This document shows, piece by piece, positions 34,877-43,402 of a stretch of 44,404 nt of DNA. Each line of letters begins with the position of its first letter. Positions within the stretch are counted from its first letter, which is position 1. The stretch comes from Deltaproteobacteria bacterium (GTDB lineage Bacteria > Desulfobacterota_D > UBA1144 > Nemesobacterales > Nemesobacteraceae), in the NCBI GenBank assembly GCA_029262295.1, contig JAJCZR010000010.1:1-44404 (forward strand). Reading direction: 5' to 3'. The notes under the pieces are model-generated. The model ran no database searches. It saw nothing but the letters and a program-made list of their open reading frames with translations, and was not told the origin of the DNA. The position numbers and the translations under genes were made by a program.

Positions 34877-35917
34877 TTAGTTTGTATCAGGATGATTTTT
34901 TGGTTTTGGCCTGGGATTTTTCTTGTCGTACCATTTAAAGTATTTTTTGGTGCCTTCAATCCCTCTCTCAATAAGAAGTTCCTTGCTTTGGTCATCAAGA
35001 TCAAAATCGAGCCATGAGACACCCTTAGTGTTTATATATATTGTTCTGTGCCAATCATCAGTGTGAAGGTGCTGGTTATTTTGCACATTCATCACTGTTT
35101 TAAAAAGTGCCATTATGTAATCAAAGAAATCATCAATTTCAGTCGATTGGGGCACTGCACCATCTCGAAACATCAATATTTCTTCCTCTTTATCCAATCT
35201 GAATCCAAGAGTTTCTTTATTATAAACACATTTATCTTTTTTCTTTGTTATATCAAGGGCCTCATTAGTTTCTTCATAATATGAAGTTTCCCTGCAATTT
35301 TTATCCTTATTGCCATCTACATACTTATTTCTATCAAAAAGTTTTACTGGATAGTTGTCGAGAAGCCCCCCATCCACAAACACATCTTGCCTGAAATCCC
35401 TCATAGCCTGAAAAAAAAGTGGGATCGACATAGATATACGAACAGCATCAGCAACCCTGGTTGTAGGTGTGTGTTCATGAGAAAATATCTCACTATAACC
35501 AGTGGATAAATTCGAACCTATTAAAAATAGTTCTTTAAAACCCGCATCCTTAAAGTCTTTGAAAGTTGAATGTTTATTACCTGTTTTTGCTTCAATCAAG
35601 TCTCTGATCCAGTTTCTGAAAAAATTCCCTTTATACCATCCAAACTTATCAACCAGCCTTTTTGAATCTCTCACAATACCCCACGAATCATCAAGGAAAT
35701 TATTAAAGTTAAGGTTTATAAGAATTTCTTTTAGATCAGAATTGCTGTAGCCAAGGGAGAGAAGAAGTGCATTTATTGCACCTGCCGATGCCCCACCAAT
35801 TCTCTTTACATCTTTTAAGATATCTTTTTCTTCAAGCACGTCGAGTGCGCCAACATAAGCAAGGCCAAGCACCCCACCACCTTCAAAAATGAGGTTTTTA
35901 AAATGATAATCAGCCAT
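34877..35917 (-). CDS. Patatin-like phospholipase
   Basis: This 346-residue lipid acyl hydrolase has oxyanion loop EGGGVLG (12-18), nucleophile Ser44 in GGASAGAINALL and catalytic Asp182 in VFVDGGLLDNYPV, a complete patatin dyad. No signal peptide is present, so it acts in the cytoplasm or is injected. The C-terminal 120 residues are less conserved and lysine-rich. It forms a lipid-related group with the SGNH hydrolase and acyltransferase on the same strand, though 137 bp separate it from the SGNH gene. Confidence 0.9.
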   Translation of the reverse strand: MADYHFKNLIFEGGGVLGLAYVGALDVLEEKDILKDVKRIGGASAGAINALLLSLGYSNSDLKEILINLNFNNFLDDSWGIVRDSKRLVDKFGWYKGNFFRNWIRDLIEAKTGNKHSTFKDFKDAGFKELFLIGSNLSTGYSEIFSHEHTPTTRVADAVRISMSIPLFFQAMRDFRQDVFVDGGLLDNYPVKLFDRNKYVDGNKDKNCRETSYYEETNEALDITKKKDKCVYNKETLGFRLDKEEEILMFRDGAVPQSTEIDDFFDYIMALFKTVMNVQNNQHLHTDDWHRTIYINTKGVSWLDFDLDDQSKELLIERGIEGTKKYFKWYDKKNPRPKPKNHPDTN

Positions 35918-36054
35918 CTCCAGATACCTCCATCTTTCATTTTAGGATTAAAGATATTTCAATATATAAAATATAACTGTATCAGTGACAAACAATACAA
36001 TATCATAGTTATTTTAAATGGAGCAAATGGAAAAATCTTTAAAAAACCGGGGGG

Positions 36055-36654
36055 TTAGAATATCTTATCAGAATGGCATTCTATAATTTTTTTCCAAAGA
36101 CGGTAGCCATTGGAATTCATGTGAAGTTTGTCGAGCGTATACAGATCTTTTCTAACTTTCATATTTTCATCAAGCATTTCATCAAATACATTAAGGAAAT
36201 AACAGTTTCGTTCTTGCGATAAAAATTCTTTGATTGATCTGTTCACATCAACTATACACTCCAACCTGTGCATCCTGCTTTCACTCGGTTTAATAGATAA
36301 GTAGGTAAACCTTACATCCGGGAAATGTTCTCGAAACTTTTGATAAAATATTTTAAAAGTTTCAATAACCTCATCTGCTTCCCTGCCTTCACCTATGTCG
36401 TTATCTCCCGCATAGAAAACAAACGATTTAATACGAAGGGGCTTTATTAGCCTGTCAAAATAGTAAATGCAAAGATCGAGAGTCGAACCGCCAAACCCAA
36501 GATTTATAACATCGTATTCAGGAAAATCTTCTGAAAGGGTTTTCCACAAACGAATTGATGAACTTCCGTAAAAAACCACAGGTGACTCATATTTTGGGAG
36601 AACTTCCCTTTCAAGCAATCTTATATCCCGCTCATATAAATTTTCATTTATCAT
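36055..36654 (-). CDS. SGNH/GDSL-type hydrolase
   Basis: This 199-residue protein has block I FYGSSSIRLWKTL (Ser at 31-32 region), block II NLGFGGSTLD, block III GDND (83-86) and block V Asp175-xx-His178 (LDKLHMNSNGY). Members are esterases or acetylhydrolases of lipids and polysaccharides. No signal peptide is seen. It starts 17 bp after the stop of the acyltransferase gene, so the two are probably one operon and may act on the same lipid pool. Confidence 0.85.
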   Translation of the reverse strand: MINENLYERDIRLLEREVLPKYESPVVFYGSSSIRLWKTLSEDFPEYDVINLGFGGSTLDLCIYYFDRLIKPLRIKSFVFYAGDNDIGEGREADEVIETFKIFYQKFREHFPDVRFTYLSIKPSESRMHRLECIVDVNRSIKEFLSQERNCYFLNVFDEMLDENMKVRKDLYTLDKLHMNSNGYRLWKKIIECHSDKIF

Positions 36655-36671
36655 ATTCAGCTATTTCCTGA

Positions 36672-38723
36672 TTAGTTGTTTGTCACTTTTTCAAAATGTT
36701 TGAGATTTATGCTTGATTTTGCAGATTTGTTTGCAATTTCCACAGCCTCTTCCACATAATTTCTGTAAGTCTTTCTGTATTCAGCAAGAAACTCAAACAA
36801 ACTCTTTTTGTTTTCATTTGGCTTTTCAACAAAATCAGATATTCGGAAAGGTTTTTTTATAATTGCAACAAACACATTGCGGTTAACCCTTTTATCAAAG
36901 TTGGCAAGTGCAATTGGAACAATTACTGGCTCAGGATCAATCGATGAGGCCAAAAGAAAAGCCCCTCCCTTAAACTCGCCGGGAGAATCTTCAGTTTTAT
37001 AACTTGTTCCTTCAGGGTTTATTATAAGGTTAGTTCCCCTTTTTAAATGACTGGCAGCAGTTCTGTAAAATTTTTTCTTTTGGGCTTTTAGTTCTTCAGC
37101 GGATTCTTCCATAATGTCCGACTCATTTGTAAAAACATTTATATGACCCAATCTGCCATAATAGTTTTGATGGCCATATTCATCTGCCCTTGGCAAACGA
37201 ACAACCCTGATCCCCGAATCTCCATACTTTTTATAAAGAATAATTGAGCTAACAAAATGAGAATCGAGAGTGATCTGAAAATTGTTTGGAAGAGTGTTAT
37301 AAGGATGATTAACAAAATGGTTGAAAATAAATATATTCCCGCCTTCTTCAGGAAGATTTTCCAAGCCTGTCAGTACATAAGGGATATCTTTAAAAACCTC
37401 TATAAACTTTTCAGCTGCGAGCTGCCTCAACTCACCGGGTTTTTTTGATCCTGGTGCACTTGCAACTGCTTTATATGTGTTTTGAAGTCCAACATAAAAT
37501 CTGTGTTCTTTGTACACCCTTCCCAGTATATCAAGACAAGCCCTTGAAAGTGATTTTTCAAACCTGTTTCCTGAATTCTCGATATCAAATAAAAGATCAA
37601 AAGCATCTTCAAGAGTAACGACATTGTCCAAAAGAAAAGGCAATTTGTGAAGTTGTGAATCGACTGAAAGTTGTGTTGAATTTTGTTCTATGATACTGTT
37701 TACGGCCACTATTTCAAGTTCAAATTGCTCTGAAATCATCCTCGCTCTGTTGTTACGAAGAAGATTTGAGATAAGCCACAAAAGTCTCTTTGCAAACATA
37801 AGTGTATATTTGGGACTTTCATTTAAAACTTTATCCACATCTTCTCTATTAAAGTGATAGACAACTGAGTTTCTGGTAGCAACTGCGGTGGTATCGCATG
37901 TGAGTTCCTTATCCGCGCCGGCCCATCCAATCACATATCCCGGATAATTTATTGATCTTAGTGCTACGGATTCAGAACAATTCTCGTCAAGAGGTTTACC
38001 AACTGCATCAGGACTGAAGAACCTCACAACATTTCCATTTGCCAAAAGATCAATTCCATCAGATTTTTCACCCTGGGTAAAAATCCTGTCGCCATTCAAA
38101 TAAGATCTTGATTGTGCAATCCTGGAAAGTTTTTTTAATATTTTTTCAGGAAATATCTCAAAAAAGGGAGACTGTCTTAAAAGGTCAAGAGGTTCATGTG
38201 AACTTACAATTTGAGAATCTTCTTCGTAATCAGAATCTTTTCCAAGATTAATGTTTGGATCATTTTTGCTGTTTTCGGCAATTTGAGATCTTATTTGATT
38301 GAGAAGTATCAGGCTCTTTTTAAATACAAAATTTAAGAAACCGCAGCCAAGTTTTGGGTTTTTCTTAAAATATTTTTCGAGATCACTATGAAGCCATTTC
38401 ACTAAAACTGATTTTTCACTGCAAGTAACTGTTGTTGCATATCTATTGGGGGCCCTGAACCCAGACCACCCAACTGGAGTAAGTATCTCACTGCTATTTC
38501 CAACAGAAAATAGTTCAGCACTATTTTCAAGGGCAATTGCAAAATTCACCTGGCCTTCAACAAGAAAATAAAAAGAGTGGCTCTGTTCAAACTGTTTGGA
38601 TAGTGTAAATCCTTTTTCTTTCTCAACAACTTCAGCAATATCAAGTAATTCAGTTGCCACTTTCTTATTGTGCTGTTTTAAGAAAGAAAGTTTTTTGAGA
38701 AAATCGGATTTGTTAATTTTCAT
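36672..38723 (-). CDS. Acyltransferase with two N-terminal cyclic-nucleotide-binding-like domains
   Basis: This is a 683-residue fusion. The first CNB-like domain (about 25-125) keeps a phosphate-loop-like NRYATTVTC; the second (about 185-310; SYLNGDRIFTQGEKSDGIDL then LANGNVVRF) is more divergent. After a linker (310-440) comes a PlsC-type acyltransferase: NHFVNHPYNTLPN (about 467), where the canonical His-x4-Asp lacks the Asp, and NPEGTSYKTEDSPGEFKGGA (about 567). It may be a lysophospholipid acyltransferase switched by a nucleotide. I start at the ATG at 38723; the TTG at 38765 upstream gives an unlikely extension. The SGNH gene follows. Confidence 0.83.
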   Translation of the reverse strand: MKINKSDFLKKLSFLKQHNKKVATELLDIAEVVEKEKGFTLSKQFEQSHSFYFLVEGQVNFAIALENSAELFSVGNSSEILTPVGWSGFRAPNRYATTVTCSEKSVLVKWLHSDLEKYFKKNPKLGCGFLNFVFKKSLILLNQIRSQIAENSKNDPNINLGKDSDYEEDSQIVSSHEPLDLLRQSPFFEIFPEKILKKLSRIAQSRSYLNGDRIFTQGEKSDGIDLLANGNVVRFFSPDAVGKPLDENCSESVALRSINYPGYVIGWAGADKELTCDTTAVATRNSVVYHFNREDVDKVLNESPKYTLMFAKRLLWLISNLLRNNRARMISEQFELEIVAVNSIIEQNSTQLSVDSQLHKLPFLLDNVVTLEDAFDLLFDIENSGNRFEKSLSRACLDILGRVYKEHRFYVGLQNTYKAVASAPGSKKPGELRQLAAEKFIEVFKDIPYVLTGLENLPEEGGNIFIFNHFVNHPYNTLPNNFQITLDSHFVSSIILYKKYGDSGIRVVRLPRADEYGHQNYYGRLGHINVFTNESDIMEESAEELKAQKKKFYRTAASHLKRGTNLIINPEGTSYKTEDSPGEFKGGAFLLASSIDPEPVIVPIALANFDKRVNRNVFVAIIKKPFRISDFVEKPNENKKSLFEFLAEYRKTYRNYVEEAVEIANKSAKSSINLKHFEKVTNN

Positions 38724-38826
38724 TAAACTTTTGCAAATCGCCTTTGTTATTAAAGGGCCTGGCAAATAATAAATACTGAATTTGGCTCTTTGTAAATTAA
38801 AAAAGGATTTGTAGCTTGGAAGTAAA

Positions 38827-38902
38827 TGGCTCCGGCGGCAGGGCTCGAACCTGCGACCTAATGATTAACAGTCATCCGCTCTGCCAACTGAGCTACACCG
38901 GA
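38827..38902 (-). tRNA. tRNA-Asn (GTT)
   Basis: A 76-base cloverleaf on the minus strand has acceptor stem TCCGGTG paired with CGCCGGA, D-arm AGCTCAGTTGGCAGAGC, anticodon loop CTGTTAA with anticodon GTT, T-arm GCAGGTTCGAGCCCTGC, discriminator G and an encoded CCA. It lies between the acyltransferase and rpoH-like genes. No attachment-site repeat is seen beside it. Confidence 0.95.
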
Positions 38903-39056
38903 ACCGAAATATAGATCCATTTAAGAGAGTACTAAATTTATACTGAATAGTATTAACAGTCAAGCAGGTAAACATCTCGATTTCAATTGACTTTTTGGTA
39001 TTAGAACATACTTTAAACACTGTGTTTTTCTAGTAATTTCATGGTGAAAATTAGCA

Positions 39057-39959
39057 ATGTCTGAAGATAAATCAAAACATAAAAAGAATGAAGAGATAAA
39101 GAAAAGCTCCTTACCGGCACTTACCAATTCATTTCAAAGATACCTTGCAGAAATAAGCAACAATGCGGTCTTGAGTAGAGAAGAAGAGTACAAGCTGGCT
39201 ATGAGATATAAAGAAGATGGTGACCTTGAGGCAGCAAAAATGCTGATCAGTTCTAATCTAAAATTTGTGGCCCATATTGCAAACGAATATAAAAACTACG
39301 GCTTAAATATGATGGATATAATCCAGGAAGGAAACCTTGGCCTCATGAAAGCTGTAAGGGGATTTGATCCGACAAAGGGCTACAAGCTTATCTCTTATGC
39401 TGTTTGGTGGATCAGGGCTTACATTCAAAACCACATTATGAAAAGCTGGAGCCTTGTAAAAGTGGGCACAAATCAATCCCAAAGAAAACTTTTTTATAAA
39501 CTTAGATCAACAAAAAATAAAATTGATATGGAAGATGACACGCCCAGTGCTGAAATATATTCAGAAATTGCCAAGGAACTCAATGTATCAACCAAACATG
39601 TAAAAGAAATGGATCAAATAATGACATCTAAAGATTTTTCACTGGATTCTAAACTGGCAGAAACAGGGAATGAAACCCATCTCGATTACCTGAGTGATCA
39701 ATCATTCAATCAGGAAAAAGTTGTAGAAGACAACCAGGTGCAAACTATTGTAAGTGATAATATGAAACAAGCACTTGAGATCTTAAAGGATAGGGAAAGA
39801 TACATTATTGAAAAAAGGGTCCTTACAGATCAGCCACAAACACTTGAAGAGCTAGGGCAAAAATTTAATATTTCAAGGGAGAGAGTCCGTCAGATTGAAA
39901 GCGCAGCACTCAAAAAAATCAAGAAAGTTTTTAAGGAAGAAGGAGTCAGTTTAGAATAA
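39057..39959 (+). CDS. rpoH: RNA polymerase sigma-32-like factor
   Basis: This 300-residue protein belongs to the sigma-70 family, group 3. Region 1.2/2: FQRYLAEISNNAVLSREEEY, then ISSNLKFVAHIANEYKNYGL, GNLGLMKAVRGFDPTKGYKL and YAVWWIRAYIQNHIMKSWS. The RpoH-box QRKLFYKLR follows SLVKVGTNQS, which separates heat-shock sigma factors from RpoD. Region 4 ends with TLEELGQKFNISRERVRQIE. It is likely used for heat-shock genes. Regulation is not visible; it lies 154 bp from the tRNA gene and has only a weak GGTGAA ribosome-binding site. Confidence 0.9.
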   Translation: MSEDKSKHKKNEEIKKSSLPALTNSFQRYLAEISNNAVLSREEEYKLAMRYKEDGDLEAAKMLISSNLKFVAHIANEYKNYGLNMMDIIQEGNLGLMKAVRGFDPTKGYKLISYAVWWIRAYIQNHIMKSWSLVKVGTNQSQRKLFYKLRSTKNKIDMEDDTPSAEIYSEIAKELNVSTKHVKEMDQIMTSKDFSLDSKLAETGNETHLDYLSDQSFNQEKVVEDNQVQTIVSDNMKQALEILKDRERYIIEKRVLTDQPQTLEELGQKFNISRERVRQIESAALKKIKKVFKEEGVSLE

Positions 39960-39993
39960 AAATTTATTTTTTTTATATGCAGGCAAGAACAAA

Positions 39994-40019
39994 GTCATCC
40001 TGAACTTGTTTCAGAATCT
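39994..40019 (+). repeat. REP-like unit, left flank of interrupted ORF
   Basis: GTCATCCTGAACTTGTTTC followed by AGAATCT matches the REP family described at 1558 and 22614. CTGAA and TTCAG form a short stem. It overlaps the last bases of the interrupted ORF and faces an inverted copy at 40731-40756. Confidence 0.65.
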
Positions 40020-40680
40020 ACTTTTTATTATTTTGATCCAACTTTAGCCGCTCAGAACATTTACCCATAATAGCTATATCAGAAATATCACCTACCTGAA
40101 CCAATAAGGGTTCACCCGTGCCTGGGATAATTGCCAACCTGAATTCCTCTTCCTCAGAATAATTATTAAATTTACTAAAAATTCCCATAGCTCCAGAATA
40201 ATTTTGCATATCAAAATAATTTACAAGTCCTGACCTAACTTCAAAACCTAGCAATTTAACTGCTGATTCAAATCTACGAAAAAACTCATCCTAATCTTTA
40301 AAAAGTACATAATAATCGCCTAAATTAAGCTGCTCTAATTGGAAAACGTTACCATAGTTATTTTGGAACTTTGCGTGTAGAGAATAGATATTAGAATCCA
40401 TAAGACTTCCATCTTTATATCTTATGCCACCTTTAAGTGTTCCTAGAGTTTGCCATTCGTTACTTTTTTGTACTTTCAGAACTGCTCCTTCAGCATTAAA
40501 GCAATATGCTGTACCTTCTTCTGGATCCACCTTGGGGGAATTTCTTTCAAGTTCAGAGAAATACGTAAGTGTGTTCATATATACATCACCTCGATGAACA
40601 AGATTACTCATATATTCTTTTTGACCTAGTTTGAAAATTGCAACTGGAGAACTAGATTTTTGGCTAAAGTTAGAGATCAT
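40018..40680 (-). pseudogene. Hypothetical protein ORF with an in-frame TAG
   Basis: Two same-frame segments are separated by one amber codon at 40291-40293. The first gives 129 residues (MISNFSQKSSSPVAIFKLGQ, then GDVYMNTLTYFSELERNSPK, ending NLGDYYVLFKD). The reading continues DEFFRRFESAVKLLGFEVRS to IAIMGKCSERLKLDQNNKK. Without the stop the protein would have 221 residues, with no membrane segment or signal peptide. The pattern of a short strand followed by RGDVYMNTLTYF is seen in small phage-defence-like or toxin-like families, but I cannot name one. It is flanked by inverted REP units. TAG is an ordinary stop elsewhere in the window (for example cobB). Confidence 0.6.
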
Positions 40681-40730
40681 TTATTAAAATAATTTTAATA
40701 TTCAATACAGATTTTATCAAAAGACAAATA

Positions 40731-40756
40731 AGATCCTGAAATAAATTCAAGATGAC
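40731..40756 (-). repeat. REP-like unit, right flank of interrupted ORF
   Basis: On the minus strand this reads GTCATCTTGAATTTATTTC followed by AGGATCT, an inverted copy of 39994-40019 with a few differences. It sits just beyond the alaS stop. Confidence 0.6.
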
Positions 40757-40765
40757 GGAAATAAA

Positions 40766-43393
40766 CTAAATCAGCTCTCTTGATCTATTCAAAAGCTTCT
40801 CAATATTTTCGGGTTTACTTCCACCTGCCTGCGCCATATCCGGCCTGCCGCCACCTTTTCCACCAATAATCTCGGCAAGTTCTTTTACCATATTCCCCGC
40901 GTGATACTTATCAGTAAGATCTTTAGTAACACCTACAAGTAATAAAGCTTTATTTACATCTTTAGCTGCAAATACCACAACACCGGATTTTATTTTTTGC
41001 TTCAGATCATCCCATATTGACCTTAGTTCATTTGCATTTGTTACAGAAACTACAGTAGCTAAAAAATTTATACCGTTTATTTCTTCAATATCATCAGTCA
41101 ATTTACCCGTCTCATTATGAAGTTCTTTACTCTTAAATGATTCAAGCTCTTTTTGAAGAAATGCATTCTCATCAAGGAGTTTATTCAGTCTTGTAACAAG
41201 GTCTGACTGCGGCACTTTTAATGAACTCGATACCTGTTTTAATATAAAATTTTGGTCTTTTACAAAATTCCAGGCTGCCTCTCCACAAAGGGCCTCTATC
41301 CTTCTAACTCCTGCAGAAGAAGCAGTTTCAGTCGCAATTTTAAGAAGACCTATCTCTCCGGTTGAATCCACATGAGTGCCTCCACAGAGTTCCTTACTGT
41401 AATCACCAATGCTTACAACTCTGACGCTATCTCCGTACTTTTCTTCAAAAATTGCGGTTGCACCATCTTTAACTGCTTCATCGTATGGCACATCATATTT
41501 AATTTCAAGCTTATCATCTCTTCTTATTCGCTCATTGGCTATATCTTCAATATTTGATATATCCTTTTCAGGAATTGCAGAATAATGGCTAAAATCAAAT
41601 CTGAGTTTATCAGAAGTAACAAGTGAACCTGCCTGATTCACATGAGTACCAAGAATTTCTTTTAAAACTGCATGCAGAATATGCGTCGAAGTATGGTGCG
41701 CTATAACATTTTTCCTAAACTCGGGATCAACTTTCATTTTTACTTTATCCCCAACCCACATTGAACCTTTATCAACAACACATCTATGCACAAACAAAGT
41801 AGGAAAAGGCTTTTTCGTATCCACAACCTGGGCTTCAAAGCCCGGTCCAACAATATTGCCCCTATCTCCTATTTGCCCACCTGATTCGCCGTAAAATGGT
41901 GTAACATCTACAAGTACTTCAACTTCCTCACCTTTATCGGCGCTATCAACTGGCAAGCCATTTTTAATTATTGCAGTTATCACTGAATCAGACTCAAGTT
42001 TAGAGTAACCAACAAAATCAGTGATGAGTCCACCTGAAATAAACTCATTATAAATCTGTATAAAATCTTCTTCGCCTGAGCCTTTCCAGGCTTTTCTCGA
42101 CTTAGTCTTTTGTTTCTCCATCTCCTCTTCAAAACCTTCAAAATCAATTTTTATACTTTTGTTTTTTGTAAGGTCTTCTGTAAGATCAACTGGAAAGCCG
42201 TATGTATCATAAAGCTTGAATACAACATCTCCCGAAAGAATTTTGTTTTTTTTATCAAGTTTTTCAACTTCTTCATTTAATAGATCAAGCCCTCTGTCTA
42301 TTGTTTCAAGAAATCTCACCTCTTCATTTTTTACAACTTCAGCTGCAAAATCTGCCCTTTCAACAAGCTCTGGATACACTTCACCCATAACCTTGTTTAC
42401 ATACGGAAGCACTTTGTAGAGAAAAGGATCATTTATACCAAGAAACTTTGAATGCCTAACAGCTCTTCTTAGAATTCTTCTGAGCACATAGCCCCTTCCT
42501 TCATTAGATGGAAAGACACCATCTGAGATCAGAAAGGCAACAGCCCTTGAGTGATCTGCAATCACTCTCATCGATACTTTTGTTGATTCATCAGATAAAT
42601 ATTCTTTTGAGGAAAGCTCTTCTATACCGCTAATAATGTCCCTTAGAAGATCAGTTTCATAGTTGCTTTTTACACCCTGAAGGATAGCAGAGACTCTCTC
42701 AAGCCCCATACCTGTATCAATACTCGGATTTGGAAGAGGGTTCATATTACCAGATGCATCTTTTTCATACTGCATAAAAACAAGGTTCCAAAGCTCAAGG
42801 TATCTATCGCAATCACACCCCACAGCACAATCTGCTTTCCCGCATCCAAACTCCTCACCCTGATCTATAAGAATCTCTGAGCATGGCCCACATGGTCCGG
42901 TGTCACCCATTTGCCAAAAGTTATCTTTTTCTCCAAGCCTTTTAATTCTTGACTCCGGCACTCCAATTTTTTTCTTCCAAATGTTAAAAGCCTCATTATC
43001 ATCTTTATAGACAGTAACAAAAAGTTTTTCAGAGGTAATTCCATAACCATTTGTTAAAAGATCCCAGCCAAAATTGATTGCATCTTCTTTAAAATAATCT
43101 CCAAAGGAAAAGTTGCCCAGCATCTCAAAAAATGTGTGATGCCTTGCTGTGTATCCAACATTATCAAGATCGTTATGTTTTCCACCTGCCCTCACACATT
43201 TCTGTGATGACGTCGCCCTTTTATAATCCCTTTTTTCTGTCCCGGTAAACACGTTTTTAAACTGCACCATTCCAGCGTTTGTAAAAAGAAGAGTTGGATC
43301 ACTTTTGGGAATTAATGAGGAGCTTTTAACGGGACTATGCCCATGACTTTTAAAATATTCTATAAACTTTTTTCTTACTTCTGATCCTTTCAT
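40766..43393 (-). CDS. alaS: Alanine--tRNA ligase
   Basis: This 875-residue class II synthetase charges tRNA-Ala. FTNAGMVQFKNVFTGTEKRD and RVIADHSRAVAFLISDGVFP are in the catalytic core. The editing domain has the zinc-type motif HHTSTHILHAVLKEILGTHV and CGGTHVDSTGEIG. The C-Ala domain ends with the glycine-rich GGKGGGRPDMAQAGG. A Cys-rich insert EFGCGKADCAVGCDCDRY follows the CGPCSE motif in the aminoacylation domain, as in many bacterial AlaRS. Length is normal. It lies 9 bp downstream of rlmN on the same strand. Confidence 0.96.
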   Translation of the reverse strand: MKGSEVRKKFIEYFKSHGHSPVKSSSLIPKSDPTLLFTNAGMVQFKNVFTGTEKRDYKRATSSQKCVRAGGKHNDLDNVGYTARHHTFFEMLGNFSFGDYFKEDAINFGWDLLTNGYGITSEKLFVTVYKDDNEAFNIWKKKIGVPESRIKRLGEKDNFWQMGDTGPCGPCSEILIDQGEEFGCGKADCAVGCDCDRYLELWNLVFMQYEKDASGNMNPLPNPSIDTGMGLERVSAILQGVKSNYETDLLRDIISGIEELSSKEYLSDESTKVSMRVIADHSRAVAFLISDGVFPSNEGRGYVLRRILRRAVRHSKFLGINDPFLYKVLPYVNKVMGEVYPELVERADFAAEVVKNEEVRFLETIDRGLDLLNEEVEKLDKKNKILSGDVVFKLYDTYGFPVDLTEDLTKNKSIKIDFEGFEEEMEKQKTKSRKAWKGSGEEDFIQIYNEFISGGLITDFVGYSKLESDSVITAIIKNGLPVDSADKGEEVEVLVDVTPFYGESGGQIGDRGNIVGPGFEAQVVDTKKPFPTLFVHRCVVDKGSMWVGDKVKMKVDPEFRKNVIAHHTSTHILHAVLKEILGTHVNQAGSLVTSDKLRFDFSHYSAIPEKDISNIEDIANERIRRDDKLEIKYDVPYDEAVKDGATAIFEEKYGDSVRVVSIGDYSKELCGGTHVDSTGEIGLLKIATETASSAGVRRIEALCGEAAWNFVKDQNFILKQVSSSLKVPQSDLVTRLNKLLDENAFLQKELESFKSKELHNETGKLTDDIEEINGINFLATVVSVTNANELRSIWDDLKQKIKSGVVVFAAKDVNKALLLVGVTKDLTDKYHAGNMVKELAEIIGGKGGGRPDMAQAGGSKPENIEKLLNRSRELI

Positions 43394-43402
43394 TTTATTT
43401 CA

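Noticed and set aside
38827-38902. tRNA-Asn as an integration site for a mobile island
   Set aside because: No integrase gene and no repeated 3' tRNA end is seen in the neighbourhood.
40291-40293. TAG as a reassigned sense codon
   Set aside because: TAG ends other genes in the window, for example the sirtuin gene at 10624-10626, so genome-wide reassignment is unlikely.
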